Part shown: one piece after another, positions 9,425 through 18,453 of the stretch
Position numbering within the stretch: position 1 is the first letter of the stretch
Layout of the letters: every line of letters starts with the position of its first letter
Origin: a bacterium D16-34
GTDB taxonomy: Bacteria; Actinomycetota; Coriobacteriia; Coriobacteriales; Eggerthellaceae
DNA: 64,000 nucleotides
Assembly: GCA_003612515.1 (NCBI GenBank)
Contig: RAZB01000008.1
Span: 27,023-91,022 of the forward strand
Direction: 5' to 3'
Made by a program: the position numbers and the translations under genes
The notes under the pieces: generated by a model
Told to the model about the DNA's origin: nothing
Seen by the model: the letters and a program-made list of their open reading frames with translations, nothing else
Database searches by the model: none

Positions 9425-9507
9425 ACGTCCTGTTTACTGGCTATCCTCCTTTGTAAGCATTCGAAAGTTTACAATTGGAATATGATCAGGAACAGGACGT
9501 TTTTTTA
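9425..9507 (+). terminator. Long-loop terminator or attenuator candidate between ndk and the hydrogenase operon
   Basis: A perfect 10-bp inverted repeat ACGTCCTGTT/AACAGGACGT (9425-9434 and 9491-9500) is followed at once by a run of seven T. The loop is 56 nt, long for a simple terminator, so it could be a terminator with a structured loop or a leader attenuator for the operon that starts at 9535. Confidence 0.5.
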
Positions 9508-9534
9508 TAAAGGAAGTATGAAGGGGGACTAAGC

Positions 9535-10572
9535 GTGCTATATCGCGTAATTGATGCCGAGGAAAGAGATGCTTTGGTGTCGGCGTTTATGCAAGAATAC
9601 GAGGTGGTTGCCCCGGTAAAACGCGGTCGCGGATATGTGTTTGATGTTATCGAATCTCCTGATGAGATAGCTTATGACTACTCAACAACAACAGCTTCGC
9701 TCAAAAAATATCTCTTGCCACCGCGCGAAACGCTCATGACATTTAATGCGGTAGATAATTGCATTACTGAGCATGCTGAATGTATCCCACCGCGTGTGAT
9801 TTTTGGTGCGCATGCATGCGATATAAACGCCATCAATAGGCTTGATCAGGTGTTTCGTGATGGACGTTACCCCGATCCGTATTATACGGCGCGTCGTGAA
9901 GCAACGCTTGTAGTTGGTATGTCTTGTATGCCAACTGACGATTGCTTTTGTCATTTATGGGATGCCGACGAAGCGCGTTTTGGCTATGATCTGTTCTTGC
10001 ATGATATTGGCGGCAGGTATCTTGTTTCTATCTCAAGTGTTGAAGCTGCAAATATTTTAGAGGCAGCATGCAATCCGCGTGTAGCAACCGATGAAGATCG
10101 TTCAGACTTCAGGCAAGCGACTCGTACGCGTCAATTGTCTTTTAATCAAAACATTCCTGACATTCAAGACGTCGCCATGCTGATGGACGCCTTCCATAAG
10201 GATGAATTTTGGGATGAGCTTGGTGGTAGGTGCCTGTCGTGTTCGGCCTGTGCTGCGGTTTGTCCGACATGCTTTTGTTTCGACTTACAAGATCGTCTTT
10301 CGCCTGATGGCACACAAGGGGAGCGCTATCGTGTCTGGGATGCGTGCACCTCTCCGCAGTTTGCTGAAGTTGCAGGCGGTCACAACTTTAGACCTGATGG
10401 AAGAGAGCGCGTTCGCCACCGCATGTATCACAAGCTCAACGGCTTTTTAGCAAACTACGACCGCATGCTGTGCGTTGGGTGCGGGCGTTGTGTTTCTGCA
10501 TGCAAAGCCGACATTAATCCAATCAGAGTGTTGGAATTCTTTGAGGAGAAGGGTTCAGAACATGATGCTTAG
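9535..10572 (+). CDS. hydB: Group 3b [NiFe] hydrogenase / sulfhydrogenase beta subunit (Fe-S electron-transfer)
   Basis: Electron-transfer subunit of a soluble four-subunit hydrogenase, related to the AsrA subunit of anaerobic sulfite reductase. 345 aa. The first ~215 residues are the HydB/AsrA-specific domain. The C-terminal part carries two [4Fe-4S] ferredoxin motifs: CLSCSACAAVCPTCFC (~residues 230-245) and CVGCGRCVSACKADINP (~residues 315-331). The start is a GTG at 9535 after AAGGGGGAC. The next gene overlaps its 3' end by 11 nt, so the subunits are translationally coupled. Gene order beta-gamma-delta-alpha is the classic sulfhydrogenase order. Confidence 0.87.
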   Translation: MLYRVIDAEERDALVSAFMQEYEVVAPVKRGRGYVFDVIESPDEIAYDYSTTTASLKKYLLPPRETLMTFNAVDNCITEHAECIPPRVIFGAHACDINAINRLDQVFRDGRYPDPYYTARREATLVVGMSCMPTDDCFCHLWDADEARFGYDLFLHDIGGRYLVSISSVEAANILEAACNPRVATDEDRSDFRQATRTRQLSFNQNIPDIQDVAMLMDAFHKDEFWDELGGRCLSCSACAAVCPTCFCFDLQDRLSPDGTQGERYRVWDACTSPQFAEVAGGHNFRPDGRERVRHRMYHKLNGFLANYDRMLCVGCGRCVSACKADINPIRVLEFFEEKGSEHDA

Positions 10573-11473
10573 AGAACCGGCACGCGTGGTTGAGGTTAAT
10601 CCGCTGGGCAATATGACAACACCCCTTACCGGCGAAGAGTTGATGGCGAATAACCCGTATCGACCTTGGCCTGCGCGAATTACTTCAATTACCGATCTGA
10701 CGCCTACTGAAAAACTCTTCGAGTTTCGCCTCATTGATGAGCGCATTCGTGAAGCATTTCGCCATGAACCTGGTCAATTTGTTGAGCTTTCTCTGTTCGG
10801 TGTTGGAGAAGCTCCTATTTCAATTTCGTCGTCGCCTTCAAAGCGCGGCTTTATCGAGCTGTGCGTCAGGCGCGCAGGACGTTTTACCGAAGCGCTTCAC
10901 GCTATGCAATGTGGCGACATTGTCGGTATTCGCGGGCCGTTTGGGCGCGGATTTCCTTTTGAGCGTATGAAGCATCATGACATTTTGCTTGTTGCTGGTG
11001 GCCTCGGTATCGCACCACTTCGCTCGCTTATCAACAACATTCATGATGAGCGCTCAGAATTTGGCAAAGTTACTATTATTTATGGTTCGCGATCTCCATC
11101 CGAGGTAATGTTTCGCGATCAGTTTGAGATGTGGCGTCATCGCAAAGACTTCGATCTCTATTTGACCGTCGATCATCCTGATGACACATGGGATGGCGAA
11201 GTGGGACTAGTGACCAAGCCATTTGAGCACTTGGAGTTGGACGCACGTCATACCTATGGAGCGGTGTGCGGACCTCCCGTAATGTATAGGTTCGTCATTG
11301 ATGAGATGCGCAAAAAGGGCATCGAATACGACCACATTTATTGCAGCTTCGAGCGTCATATGAAGTGTGGCATGGGCAAGTGTGGCCATTGCCAAATTGG
11401 TCATCAGTATGTCTGCATTGATGGTCCGGTATTTAATTATTGGGAAGCAAAAAACATTCAGGGGTCGATGTAG
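10562..11473 (+). CDS. hydG: Group 3b hydrogenase gamma subunit, FAD/NAD(P)-binding oxidoreductase
   Basis: Diaphorase subunit that links the hydrogenase to NAD(P)H. 303 aa, ferredoxin-NADP reductase fold: FAD-binding PISISSSPS (~residue 85), NAD(P)-binding loop GGLGIAPLRS (~residue 148), and a C-terminal 2Fe-2S cysteine set in MKCGMGKCGHCQIG with a later C (~residues 268-292). The ATG at 10562 lies inside the end of hydB with AGAAGG upstream. Related to AsrB and to dihydroorotate dehydrogenase electron-transfer subunits, but the neighbours fix the role. This HydG is unrelated to the radical SAM maturase of [FeFe] hydrogenases. Confidence 0.87.
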   Translation: MMLREPARVVEVNPLGNMTTPLTGEELMANNPYRPWPARITSITDLTPTEKLFEFRLIDERIREAFRHEPGQFVELSLFGVGEAPISISSSPSKRGFIELCVRRAGRFTEALHAMQCGDIVGIRGPFGRGFPFERMKHHDILLVAGGLGIAPLRSLINNIHDERSEFGKVTIIYGSRSPSEVMFRDQFEMWRHRKDFDLYLTVDHPDDTWDGEVGLVTKPFEHLELDARHTYGAVCGPPVMYRFVIDEMRKKGIEYDHIYCSFERHMKCGMGKCGHCQIGHQYVCIDGPVFNYWEAKNIQGSM

Positions 11474-11474
11474 T

Positions 11475-12284
11475 ATGTCAGAGACCTATCCACAAGGCCG
11501 TCGCTTAAACGGCAAAGGCGTTCGTGATCGTAACCGTCCGGTGCGCGTGGTAATTGCAAGTTTCGCCAGCTGCTTTGGCTGCCAGTTGCAGATCACTAAT
11601 ATGGAACAGCATCTTATGGATGTGCTTGGTCAGTTTGAGTTGTGCTATTGGCAACTCACGTCAAGCGATCCTATGCCTGAGTCATTTGACGTGGCTGTTG
11701 TTGAGGGCGCTGTTACCACCGAAGAGGCCGAAAAGCAACTTCGCGAACTGCGTGAACGTGCCAAAGCACTCATTGCTATTGGTGCATGTGCTACTACAGC
11801 TGGTATTCCTGGCATGGCGGCAAAGGGCTTCTATGAGCACCCCGGCTCGGTTTATGAGCATGTGCCGCAAGCATGCGGAGCTATGATTTCGCCGCGACCA
11901 CTCTCCGCTATTGTCGACGTAGATTTTGAGGTGCGTTGTTGTCCAGTTGATCCGTATGACTTTACGATCATGTTGCAGCGCGCGCTCTACGGTTCCAATA
12001 AGCTGGCCACAACGCGTATGTTGTGTAGTGACTGCAAGCGCAACGAGACATCTTGTTTCTTTGGCGAAGGTCAGCTGTGTATGGGGCTGGTGACAAGTGC
12101 TGGTTGCGGTGCGCGATGTGTCAATCTGGGTCGCCCTTGTCAGGGGTGTGCGGGTATTTCGCCTCATGCAAACCTTGCTTCGGCACGTAAATCTTGCGAA
12201 CGATATGGTGTTTCAGTATCTGATTTTGATGAGAAGCTTGAAATGTTTAACCAAACCAATCAAGCAATGCATGAAGCTGAGTAG
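11475..12284 (+). CDS. hydD: Group 3b [NiFe] hydrogenase small (delta) subunit
   Basis: Fe-S relay subunit partnered with the catalytic large subunit. 269 aa without Tat signal, as expected for a cytoplasmic enzyme. The proximal cluster ligands are in SCFGCQLQ, GACATTAG and CPVD. A second cysteine-rich region (CSDCKRNETSC, then CGARC and CQGCAG) supplies the other clusters. The ATG at 11475 follows the hydG stop by one base, again implying coupled translation. The family overlaps with the 20-kDa NADH-quinone oxidoreductase subunit, but the neighbouring large subunit settles the assignment. Confidence 0.87.
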   Translation: MSETYPQGRRLNGKGVRDRNRPVRVVIASFASCFGCQLQITNMEQHLMDVLGQFELCYWQLTSSDPMPESFDVAVVEGAVTTEEAEKQLRELRERAKALIAIGACATTAGIPGMAAKGFYEHPGSVYEHVPQACGAMISPRPLSAIVDVDFEVRCCPVDPYDFTIMLQRALYGSNKLATTRMLCSDCKRNETSCFFGEGQLCMGLVTSAGCGARCVNLGRPCQGCAGISPHANLASARKSCERYGVSVSDFDEKLEMFNQTNQAMHEAE

Positions 12285-12296
12285 GAGAGAGTCCTT

Positions 12297-13589
12297 ATGA
12301 CTAAGACAGCTATTTCGGTAGATCATATTGCACGCGTTGAAGGACACGGAAATGTGCATGTGGTTATTGAGGATGGCGAAGTCAAGACTGTTGAGATGAA
12401 TGTCGTTGAGCCTGCGCGTCTTTTTGAGAGCATGGTAAAAGGTCGTAACTTTAACGATGTCCCCTATATTGCATCTCGAATTTGCGGTATCTGCTCTTCT
12501 TCGCATGTGGTAACAGATCTTTTAGCCATCGAGCATGCATTTGATATCGAGGTGTCTGACAGGACAAAGGCGCTTCGAGAGCTGTTGGTATATGGTTCAT
12601 ATCTGCAAAACCATGCAACTCATCTCTTTGTGTTTGCAGCTCCTGACTTTTTAGGAACGTCAAGTATTTTCCCCTTGTCTGAAACTGATCCCGATCTGTT
12701 TGAAAAAGCGCTTAACATAAAGGCGCTCGGCAATGAGCTTTGTACGAGTATTGGCGGCAGAAGCGTTCATCCGATCACCGCAGTTGTGGGTGGTTTTACT
12801 TCTGAGATTAGCTCAACAGAATATCTGGTACTTGCCGATAAATTGGAAGCTGCGCTGCCATTTGCACTTCAAACGGTTGATTTGTTTAGAACGTTTCGCT
12901 GTCCTGAGCTCCAAACGGCTGGAGATATGCTTGCCATGGTGCAAGATGACACCTATCCGGTTTGCACTTCGCGAAATGCGCTCTTTGTGAGGTCTGGTCA
13001 GGTCTTTGATGCTCAAGAGGTCGACCAGGCAATTGAAGAGTACGAAGTTTCGCACTCTGCGGCGCTTTTGGCGCGTGTGCGCAAAACGGGTTCGCCGTTT
13101 TTTACAGGAGCTTTGGCGCGCATCAACGCTTCTTGGGATTATTTGTCAAAAGATGCGCGTGTTGCTGCAGCAAAGGCAGGGCTTCGTCCTCCTGAGTACA
13201 ACACGTTTACCAATAACGTAGCGCAAGCAATTGAGCTCGTTGACGTTTTGATTCGTTGCTCAGAGCTTTGTCGAAAGCTCGCTTTAGCTGATGGCTTTGA
13301 GGGAGATTCGGCTCCTGTTTCGGTTGTCGCACGTGCTGGACGAGGCGTGGGCTACACCGAAGCCCCGCGCGGAGCGCTTTTCCATGACCTGACCTTTGAC
13401 GACGAAGGTCGTGTGGTGCAAGCATCAATCATTACGCCTACTTCGCTCAACGTTGCAAACCTCGAAGCAGATATGCGCATTTTGGCAGAACAGCTGGTCG
13501 CAGATGGTTTTGACGAAGATGCAATTCGCCTTGAGATTGAGAAATTGGTGCGCGCGTATGACCCGTGTTTGTCATGTAGCGTACATTAA
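12297..13589 (+). CDS. hydA: Group 3b [NiFe] hydrogenase large (alpha, catalytic) subunit
   Basis: Holds the NiFe active site for H2 oxidation or production. 430 aa. The N-terminal L1 motif is RICGICSSSH (~residues 61-70) and the C-terminal L2 motif is DPCLSCSVH, giving all four cysteine ligands. The protein ends exactly at the histidine of L2, so there is no C-terminal peptide for a maturation protease to remove. No protease or hyp gene is nearby. GAGAGAG precedes the ATG. Final gene of the hydBGDA run; a 171-bp gap follows before mreB. Confidence 0.9.
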   Translation: MTKTAISVDHIARVEGHGNVHVVIEDGEVKTVEMNVVEPARLFESMVKGRNFNDVPYIASRICGICSSSHVVTDLLAIEHAFDIEVSDRTKALRELLVYGSYLQNHATHLFVFAAPDFLGTSSIFPLSETDPDLFEKALNIKALGNELCTSIGGRSVHPITAVVGGFTSEISSTEYLVLADKLEAALPFALQTVDLFRTFRCPELQTAGDMLAMVQDDTYPVCTSRNALFVRSGQVFDAQEVDQAIEEYEVSHSAALLARVRKTGSPFFTGALARINASWDYLSKDARVAAAKAGLRPPEYNTFTNNVAQAIELVDVLIRCSELCRKLALADGFEGDSAPVSVVARAGRGVGYTEAPRGALFHDLTFDDEGRVVQASIITPTSLNVANLEADMRILAEQLVADGFDEDAIRLEIEKLVRAYDPCLSCSVH

Positions 13590-13701
13590 GAGTCTCTATT
13601 GCAAAGGAATCTTGTAATCATTTTGTAACCTTTCTTAACTTTGATTAATTCAGTGATGGTGACCAGATGAATTTCCTTAATGAAAAAGGGGTTTATCCTG
13701 C

Positions 13702-13710
13702 TGCTATGAT
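13702..13710 (+). promoter_or_regulatory. Extended -10 promoter candidate for mreB
   Basis: TGCTATGAT (TGnTATAAT type) lies 51 bp before the mreB start in the only sizeable gap upstream of the rod-shape cluster. No good -35 is visible, which is common for extended -10 promoters. Confidence 0.45.
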
Positions 13711-13760
13711 AGAATTTCAAAGCTAAGGTGAAAATTGAGTGACACAAGGGGTTAGCCTGT

Positions 13761-14816
13761 ATGTCCTTTCTAGATATATTTTCGGGGCTGACTGGCCAAA
13801 GATCTGCAGATATGGCCATAGACCTCGGCACTGCAAATACATTGGTTGCTATTCCTGGTGAAGGTATTGTTGTTAACGAACCTTCTGTAGTTGCTATCGA
13901 AAAGAATACTCATCGTGTCTTGGCAGTTGGTCATGAAGCTAAAAACATGATCAACCATACACCTGAGGCATTTTCGGCCGAACATCCGCTTCATGACGGC
14001 GTTGTGGCTGATTACGATGTAACTGAAGCAATGATTTCGGCGTTTATCAATCGTGCAGCACCAAGAAAGTATCCTTGGCAAGCAAAGCCTCGTATTGTTA
14101 TTTGTATTCCGTGTGGTGCAACTTCTGTAGAGAAGCGCGCAGTTTTTGAGGCTGCGGTGCAAGCAGGAGCGCGTCAGGCATATTTGATTGAAGAGCCTAT
14201 GGCAGCTGCCATGGGTGCTGATTTGCCCGTAACTGAACCCACGGGTTCTATGGTGGTTGATATCGGTGGTGGCACTACCGAGGTTGCCGTTATCTCATTG
14301 GGTGGCATCGTTACTTCCTCATCGCTTCGTTTGGCGGGTAACCGCATGGATGAGGCAATTGCTATGCACCTACGTGATCTGTTGGGCATTAAAATTGGTG
14401 AGCGTACCGCTGAGATCATCAAGATCAAAATTGGATCTATTTTGCCCTTTGAAGACGGTCGTGAACGAGACATGATCATTTCTGGTCAAGACGTTATCAC
14501 CGAGCAGCCCAAAGAAGTTACCATCCAATCTGAAGACGTTCGTGCTGCTTTAGTGGCGCCTTGTGAAGAGATGGTGCTTCATATTAAGGAAACATTTAAA
14601 AAGACAAATCCTGACCTTGCTTCCGACATCATTCAAAATGGTATTTTGCTTACTGGTGGCGGTGGTCTTCTCTCAGGTTTGGATCGCTATTTAACCGATA
14701 AGCTTGAGATTCCGGTGTGGACAAGTGAGACGGCTCTCACCAATGTTGTAATGGGTTGTTTGAAAGTTCTTGAAACGCCCACCGCGCTCAAGCAGACGCT
14801 CATGCGTTCTAAATAA
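13761..14816 (+). CDS. mreB: Rod-shape-determining protein MreB (actin homologue)
   Basis: Forms membrane-associated filaments that guide the elongation machinery. 351 aa. Actin-fold ATP-binding motifs are present: MAIDLGTANTLV (phosphate 1, ~residues 17-28), VVDIGGGTTEVAVI (phosphate 2, ~165-178) and ILLTGGGGLL (adenosine, ~295-304). The N-terminal FLDIFSGL helix can bind the membrane. First gene of mreB-mreC-mreD-mrdA-rodA, all same strand with gaps of 33 bp or less. The cluster indicates rod or short-rod cells. Confidence 0.97.
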   Translation: MSFLDIFSGLTGQRSADMAIDLGTANTLVAIPGEGIVVNEPSVVAIEKNTHRVLAVGHEAKNMINHTPEAFSAEHPLHDGVVADYDVTEAMISAFINRAAPRKYPWQAKPRIVICIPCGATSVEKRAVFEAAVQAGARQAYLIEEPMAAAMGADLPVTEPTGSMVVDIGGGTTEVAVISLGGIVTSSSLRLAGNRMDEAIAMHLRDLLGIKIGERTAEIIKIKIGSILPFEDGRERDMIISGQDVITEQPKEVTIQSEDVRAALVAPCEEMVLHIKETFKKTNPDLASDIIQNGILLTGGGGLLSGLDRYLTDKLEIPVWTSETALTNVVMGCLKVLETPTALKQTLMRSK

Positions 14817-14836
14817 AGGAAAAGCCGGAATATTAC

Positions 14837-15736
14837 ATGGCACTCAACTTTCAACAAACAGGCTCGGTGTTCGTGCGCCGAGTCTTGCTCATTGTTTTTA
14901 TCATTGCCTCGGTAGCAATGATGTTTGTGTATGCCCGCGAGGGCGAAGACGGTGCGCTTCATAAAGCTCAAGCAGCGTTTTCGGGAGTCACGGCACCTTT
15001 GGAATATGCTGGTGCGGTGGTAAGTAGCGCAACTGAGAATGCGGCTGATAGTGTCGAGAACATCACTGCAAACGATGAGACACTCAATGGTCTACGTGAA
15101 TATAATGCTGAACTTGTTGAGCAATACGCGCAGTTCGAAGAATATGCGAAGGAAAACGAACGACTTCGCCAGCTGCTTGAATTAAAAGATACTTATAGCC
15201 TTGAAGGTGTGGGAGCACGCGTTATCGGACGCAGCTCGCAAGCGTGGTCACAGACAATTACGCTTGACAAAGGCGAAGCTGATGGGGTGGATACCGGGCT
15301 GACCGTAATGGGATCTTTTGGTGTTGTGGGTCAAGTTATCTCAACCACACCTCATACCTCTGTGGTGCGTTTGTTGACCGACCCGCAATCCGGTGCTGCT
15401 GCCATGGTGCAATCAACGCGCGCTGAAGGTATTGTGCGTGGATCATTAGAGGGGCTGCTCTATTTGGAAGGGCTGCCCATTGATGCAGAGATAAACCCCG
15501 GTGATATCGTTTTAACTTCTGGTTTGGGCGGAAGCTATGCAAAAGGTCTTCTGATTGGAACCATTGTTACCATTGATGAGCGCTCAGGGCACGCAACCCG
15601 TCGCGCAGTAGTGAGTACCAATAGCGAAGCGCAAGCGCTCGAGGAAGTTCTCGTGGTCTTCTCGGCTGATTCAAAAGCGCTGCCAGATGAAGATACAGGC
15701 GATGACGATACAACCTCAACGGAGGAGCCGTCATGA
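14837..15736 (+). CDS. mreC: Rod-shape-determining protein MreC
   Basis: Bitopic scaffold of the elongasome that binds MreD and the PBP2/RodA pair. 299 aa. A short cytoplasmic tail and one membrane helix (~residues 15-34) are followed by a coiled coil (~residues 85-118, ENERLRQLLEL at the end). The beta-rich MreC core has GVVGQVISTTPHTSVVRLLTDP, interrupted here only for citation, and IVRGSLEG. The C-terminus is an acidic Thr/Ser/Asp tail. The last bases overlap mreD by 4 (ATGA), showing coupling. Confidence 0.95.
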   Translation: MALNFQQTGSVFVRRVLLIVFIIASVAMMFVYAREGEDGALHKAQAAFSGVTAPLEYAGAVVSSATENAADSVENITANDETLNGLREYNAELVEQYAQFEEYAKENERLRQLLELKDTYSLEGVGARVIGRSSQAWSQTITLDKGEADGVDTGLTVMGSFGVVGQVISTTPHTSVVRLLTDPQSGAAAMVQSTRAEGIVRGSLEGLLYLEGLPIDAEINPGDIVLTSGLGGSYAKGLLIGTIVTIDERSGHATRRAVVSTNSEAQALEEVLVVFSADSKALPDEDTGDDDTTSTEEPS

Positions 15737-16257
15737 CAAACGAACGCAGAACTTTGATTGTGATCATGGGTGCGCTGCTTTCAGTAATCTTACAAATTGT
15801 ACTTGCGCCTGCTATTACCGTATTTTCTACACAGCCAAACTTTATGCTGGCATATGTGTTGACAGTCTCTATCGTCTGTCCTCACCAAGCAGATCCGGTT
15901 TTGCCATTTGTGCTCGGGCTGCTTTATGACCTTATGGGAACCGGCCCTGTTGGTGCAATGGCGTTGCTTTTCACCTTGGCATCTTTTGGCGCTTCTCGGG
16001 TCTTTATTGTGGTTGAAAATGATACGCTCTTTATGTCTCTTGCTATCTTGGCAGGAATGCTGTTTGGCGTCGAGATGTGCTATGGGCTTATCTTGATGCT
16101 TATGCAGTTACCAGTGAGCTTAGCTGATGTCTTTTTGTATCGTGCGCTTCCTTGTGCACTTTATGATTGCGTTGTGGGATTGATCATCATGGTGATCATG
16201 ATGCATGTGCTGACTGGTTCTAAACAAGATCGCGAGATGCATATTTCTCAATTGTGA
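15733..16257 (+). CDS. mreD: Rod-shape-determining protein MreD
   Basis: Integral membrane partner of MreC. 174 aa with five or six hydrophobic helices. The motif PVGAMALLFTLASFGASR and the preceding PFVLGLLYDLMGTGP match the family pattern around helices 3-4. Sequence conservation in MreD is low, so position between mreC and mrdA carries much of the weight. The ATG overlaps the mreC stop. Confidence 0.92.
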   Translation: MTNERRTLIVIMGALLSVILQIVLAPAITVFSTQPNFMLAYVLTVSIVCPHQADPVLPFVLGLLYDLMGTGPVGAMALLFTLASFGASRVFIVVENDTLFMSLAILAGMLFGVEMCYGLILMLMQLPVSLADVFLYRALPCALYDCVVGLIIMVIMMHVLTGSKQDREMHISQL

Positions 16258-16272
16258 TAGGAGGCGTCTGCA

Positions 16273-18420
16273 TTGATTGGTGCATTCATAGCTGCAGCAA
16301 TTGCTTTCGTCGCTGCTCTCATACTTGTGGTTGTATTTTTCGCGGTTCGCTCAAAACACACCTCTGATCAGGTCGGATCTAAAAAGCCTATCAACGCTAT
16401 TGATACGCTTGGGGTAAACTCTTCGCTGCCTGAGCATTCGCAAATTAGCGCAAAGCCTTCAGTGACCGAAAATACGCCACTTTCGCAATCAACTCCTGCA
16501 GGGAATTTAAAATCTCGCTTTGCTGCCATGGGCGTTTTGGTGGCTGCAATTTTTGGCACGCTATCGGCAAAATTGTGGAGCATGCAAATCATGGAAGCTT
16601 CGGCTTACGAAGCTGAGTCTGAAGAGAATCGGTATACAACCGTATTTAAGCCGGCACCTCGCGGTCTCATTTTTGATGCCGATGGAGTTCCGCTGGTGGA
16701 AAACCGCGTAGCGCTTACGGTGTTGGCTGATCCTGATGTTGCGGATAGTAGAACGGTTGTGCAGCGGCTATCTGCCTTGCTAGGTGTTCCTCATAATGTG
16801 ATTCGCCAACGCATTCAAGATGCTTCATCAGGAGCGCAGTCGCAGCGTGTGGTCGTAAGCGATGCGCGCATGCGAGACGTAGCATTTATTGCTGAGCATG
16901 CCGATGCCTTTCCTGGCGTAACCCATGAAGAGCGCACCATTCGCGTATACCCGTATGGTGCGCTGGCTGCACATGTGTTGGGATATGCCTCAACAGTGAC
17001 CGCTGAAGACATCGAAAAAGCTCGCGAAGGGCGCGCGCTGGAGCTGGGCGATGTTGTAGGTCAATCGGGTGTTGAGATGGCCTATGATGACCTGCTCGCA
17101 GGAGATCATGGGCAGCGAAAAGTTATGGCTGATGCAAATGGCAACATTGTGCAGCTTATCAGCGAGACTCAAGCAACAAAGGGCTCTGATATCTATCTCA
17201 CCATTAAAGCTCCTATTCAATATGTGTGTGATACCGCCCTTGCAAAGCTCATTGCACCCGACAATGCAACGCTTGGTACGGGCACAGGAACCGCCGGTGC
17301 GGCAGTGGTGATGAATGCAAAAGATGGTGCAATTTTGGCCATGGCAAGCTATCCGACCTATTCGCCCACCACGTTTGTTGGCGGCATCAACGAAGATATT
17401 TGGAGCATTTATCGCGACGATGAACATCATCCTATGGTGAACCGCGCCATCCAAGGCTTATATCCAGCTGCGTCAACCTATAAAGCGTTTACCGGCTTGG
17501 CTGCACTTGAATATGGGTTCGCTGATACGTCTCGCACGTGGAGCTGCTCGGGCGAGTGGGATGGTTGGGATACGGGAGATATCCAGAAGTGCTGGAAACA
17601 CTCAGGCCATGGCACGCTCGATTTTCGTGGAGGCATTGTTAATTCGTGTGACGTCGTGTTTTATGACATTGCGTATCACTTTTTCGAGAATCGTGGCAGC
17701 GTTGGCGAAACCGCAATGCAAGACTTTATTAAGCGTTATCGCTTTGGTGAACTTACCGGTATTGAGCTTTCTGGCGAAGAGAGCGGATTGGTTCCAACGC
17801 CTGAATGGAAAGCTGAGTATTTTCGCGATTACCCTGAAGATGCCGCATGGCGTGGAGGTGACTCAACCAACATGGTCATCGGTCAGGGCTACGTGCTTAC
17901 CACGCCGCTCCAGGTAGCGTGTGCATATGGTGCCTTGGCAACGGGAAATATCATGAAGCCGCATCTTCTTAAAGAGGTTCGAAATGACGCCGGAGACGTA
18001 GCGTTGTCATTCGAGCCTGAAATTGTTGCAACACCTGAAGTTAATCAGGAGCACCTAAATATTGTGCGCGATGCTTTGCATGGGGTTGCAACGGATAATG
18101 CTGAGATTGCCAAGGAGTTTTCCGACCGCGGCATAGACCCCTCTCTGGTTGCTTGCAAAACTGGTACGGGCGAGGTTGCTGGCAAAGACGACTTTGCGTG
18201 GTTTGCCTGCTATTACCCCTTTGATGATCCGCAGTATGTTATCTCTTGTTTGGTAGAAGAAGGCGGCGGTGGCTCTTCTACCGGCGCTCCATTAGGTGCT
18301 GAACTTTTGGCAGCCACTATTGCTGCAGAAGATGGATCGCTGACCACCGTCAACGCAGTGCAAGGGTATACCGGTCGTTGGATTGAGTATGTTGGCGAAG
18401 ACTCGGGTCGTACAGACTAG
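16273..18420 (+). CDS. mrdA: Penicillin-binding protein 2 (elongation transpeptidase)
   Basis: Class B PBP that cross-links peptidoglycan during side-wall growth. The first ~90 residues add an N-terminal hydrophobic helix and a polar linker before the usual membrane anchor (~residues 84-102). The dimerisation domain has RGLIFDADGVPLVENR. The transpeptidase has the SxxK serine in AASTYKAF (~residue 397), SCD (SxN equivalent, ~residue 461) and KTG in ACKTGTGEVAGK (~residue 628). 715 aa, on the long side because of the N-terminal extension. The start is TTG at 16273, supported by AGGAGG eight bases upstream. Confidence 0.93.
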   Translation: MIGAFIAAAIAFVAALILVVVFFAVRSKHTSDQVGSKKPINAIDTLGVNSSLPEHSQISAKPSVTENTPLSQSTPAGNLKSRFAAMGVLVAAIFGTLSAKLWSMQIMEASAYEAESEENRYTTVFKPAPRGLIFDADGVPLVENRVALTVLADPDVADSRTVVQRLSALLGVPHNVIRQRIQDASSGAQSQRVVVSDARMRDVAFIAEHADAFPGVTHEERTIRVYPYGALAAHVLGYASTVTAEDIEKAREGRALELGDVVGQSGVEMAYDDLLAGDHGQRKVMADANGNIVQLISETQATKGSDIYLTIKAPIQYVCDTALAKLIAPDNATLGTGTGTAGAAVVMNAKDGAILAMASYPTYSPTTFVGGINEDIWSIYRDDEHHPMVNRAIQGLYPAASTYKAFTGLAALEYGFADTSRTWSCSGEWDGWDTGDIQKCWKHSGHGTLDFRGGIVNSCDVVFYDIAYHFFENRGSVGETAMQDFIKRYRFGELTGIELSGEESGLVPTPEWKAEYFRDYPEDAAWRGGDSTNMVIGQGYVLTTPLQVACAYGALATGNIMKPHLLKEVRNDAGDVALSFEPEIVATPEVNQEHLNIVRDALHGVATDNAEIAKEFSDRGIDPSLVACKTGTGEVAGKDDFAWFACYYPFDDPQYVISCLVEEGGGGSSTGAPLGAELLAATIAAEDGSLTTVNAVQGYTGRWIEYVGEDSGRTD

Positions 18421-18453
18421 TAGTGTGCATGTTGAAACCAGAAAGGAGATAGG

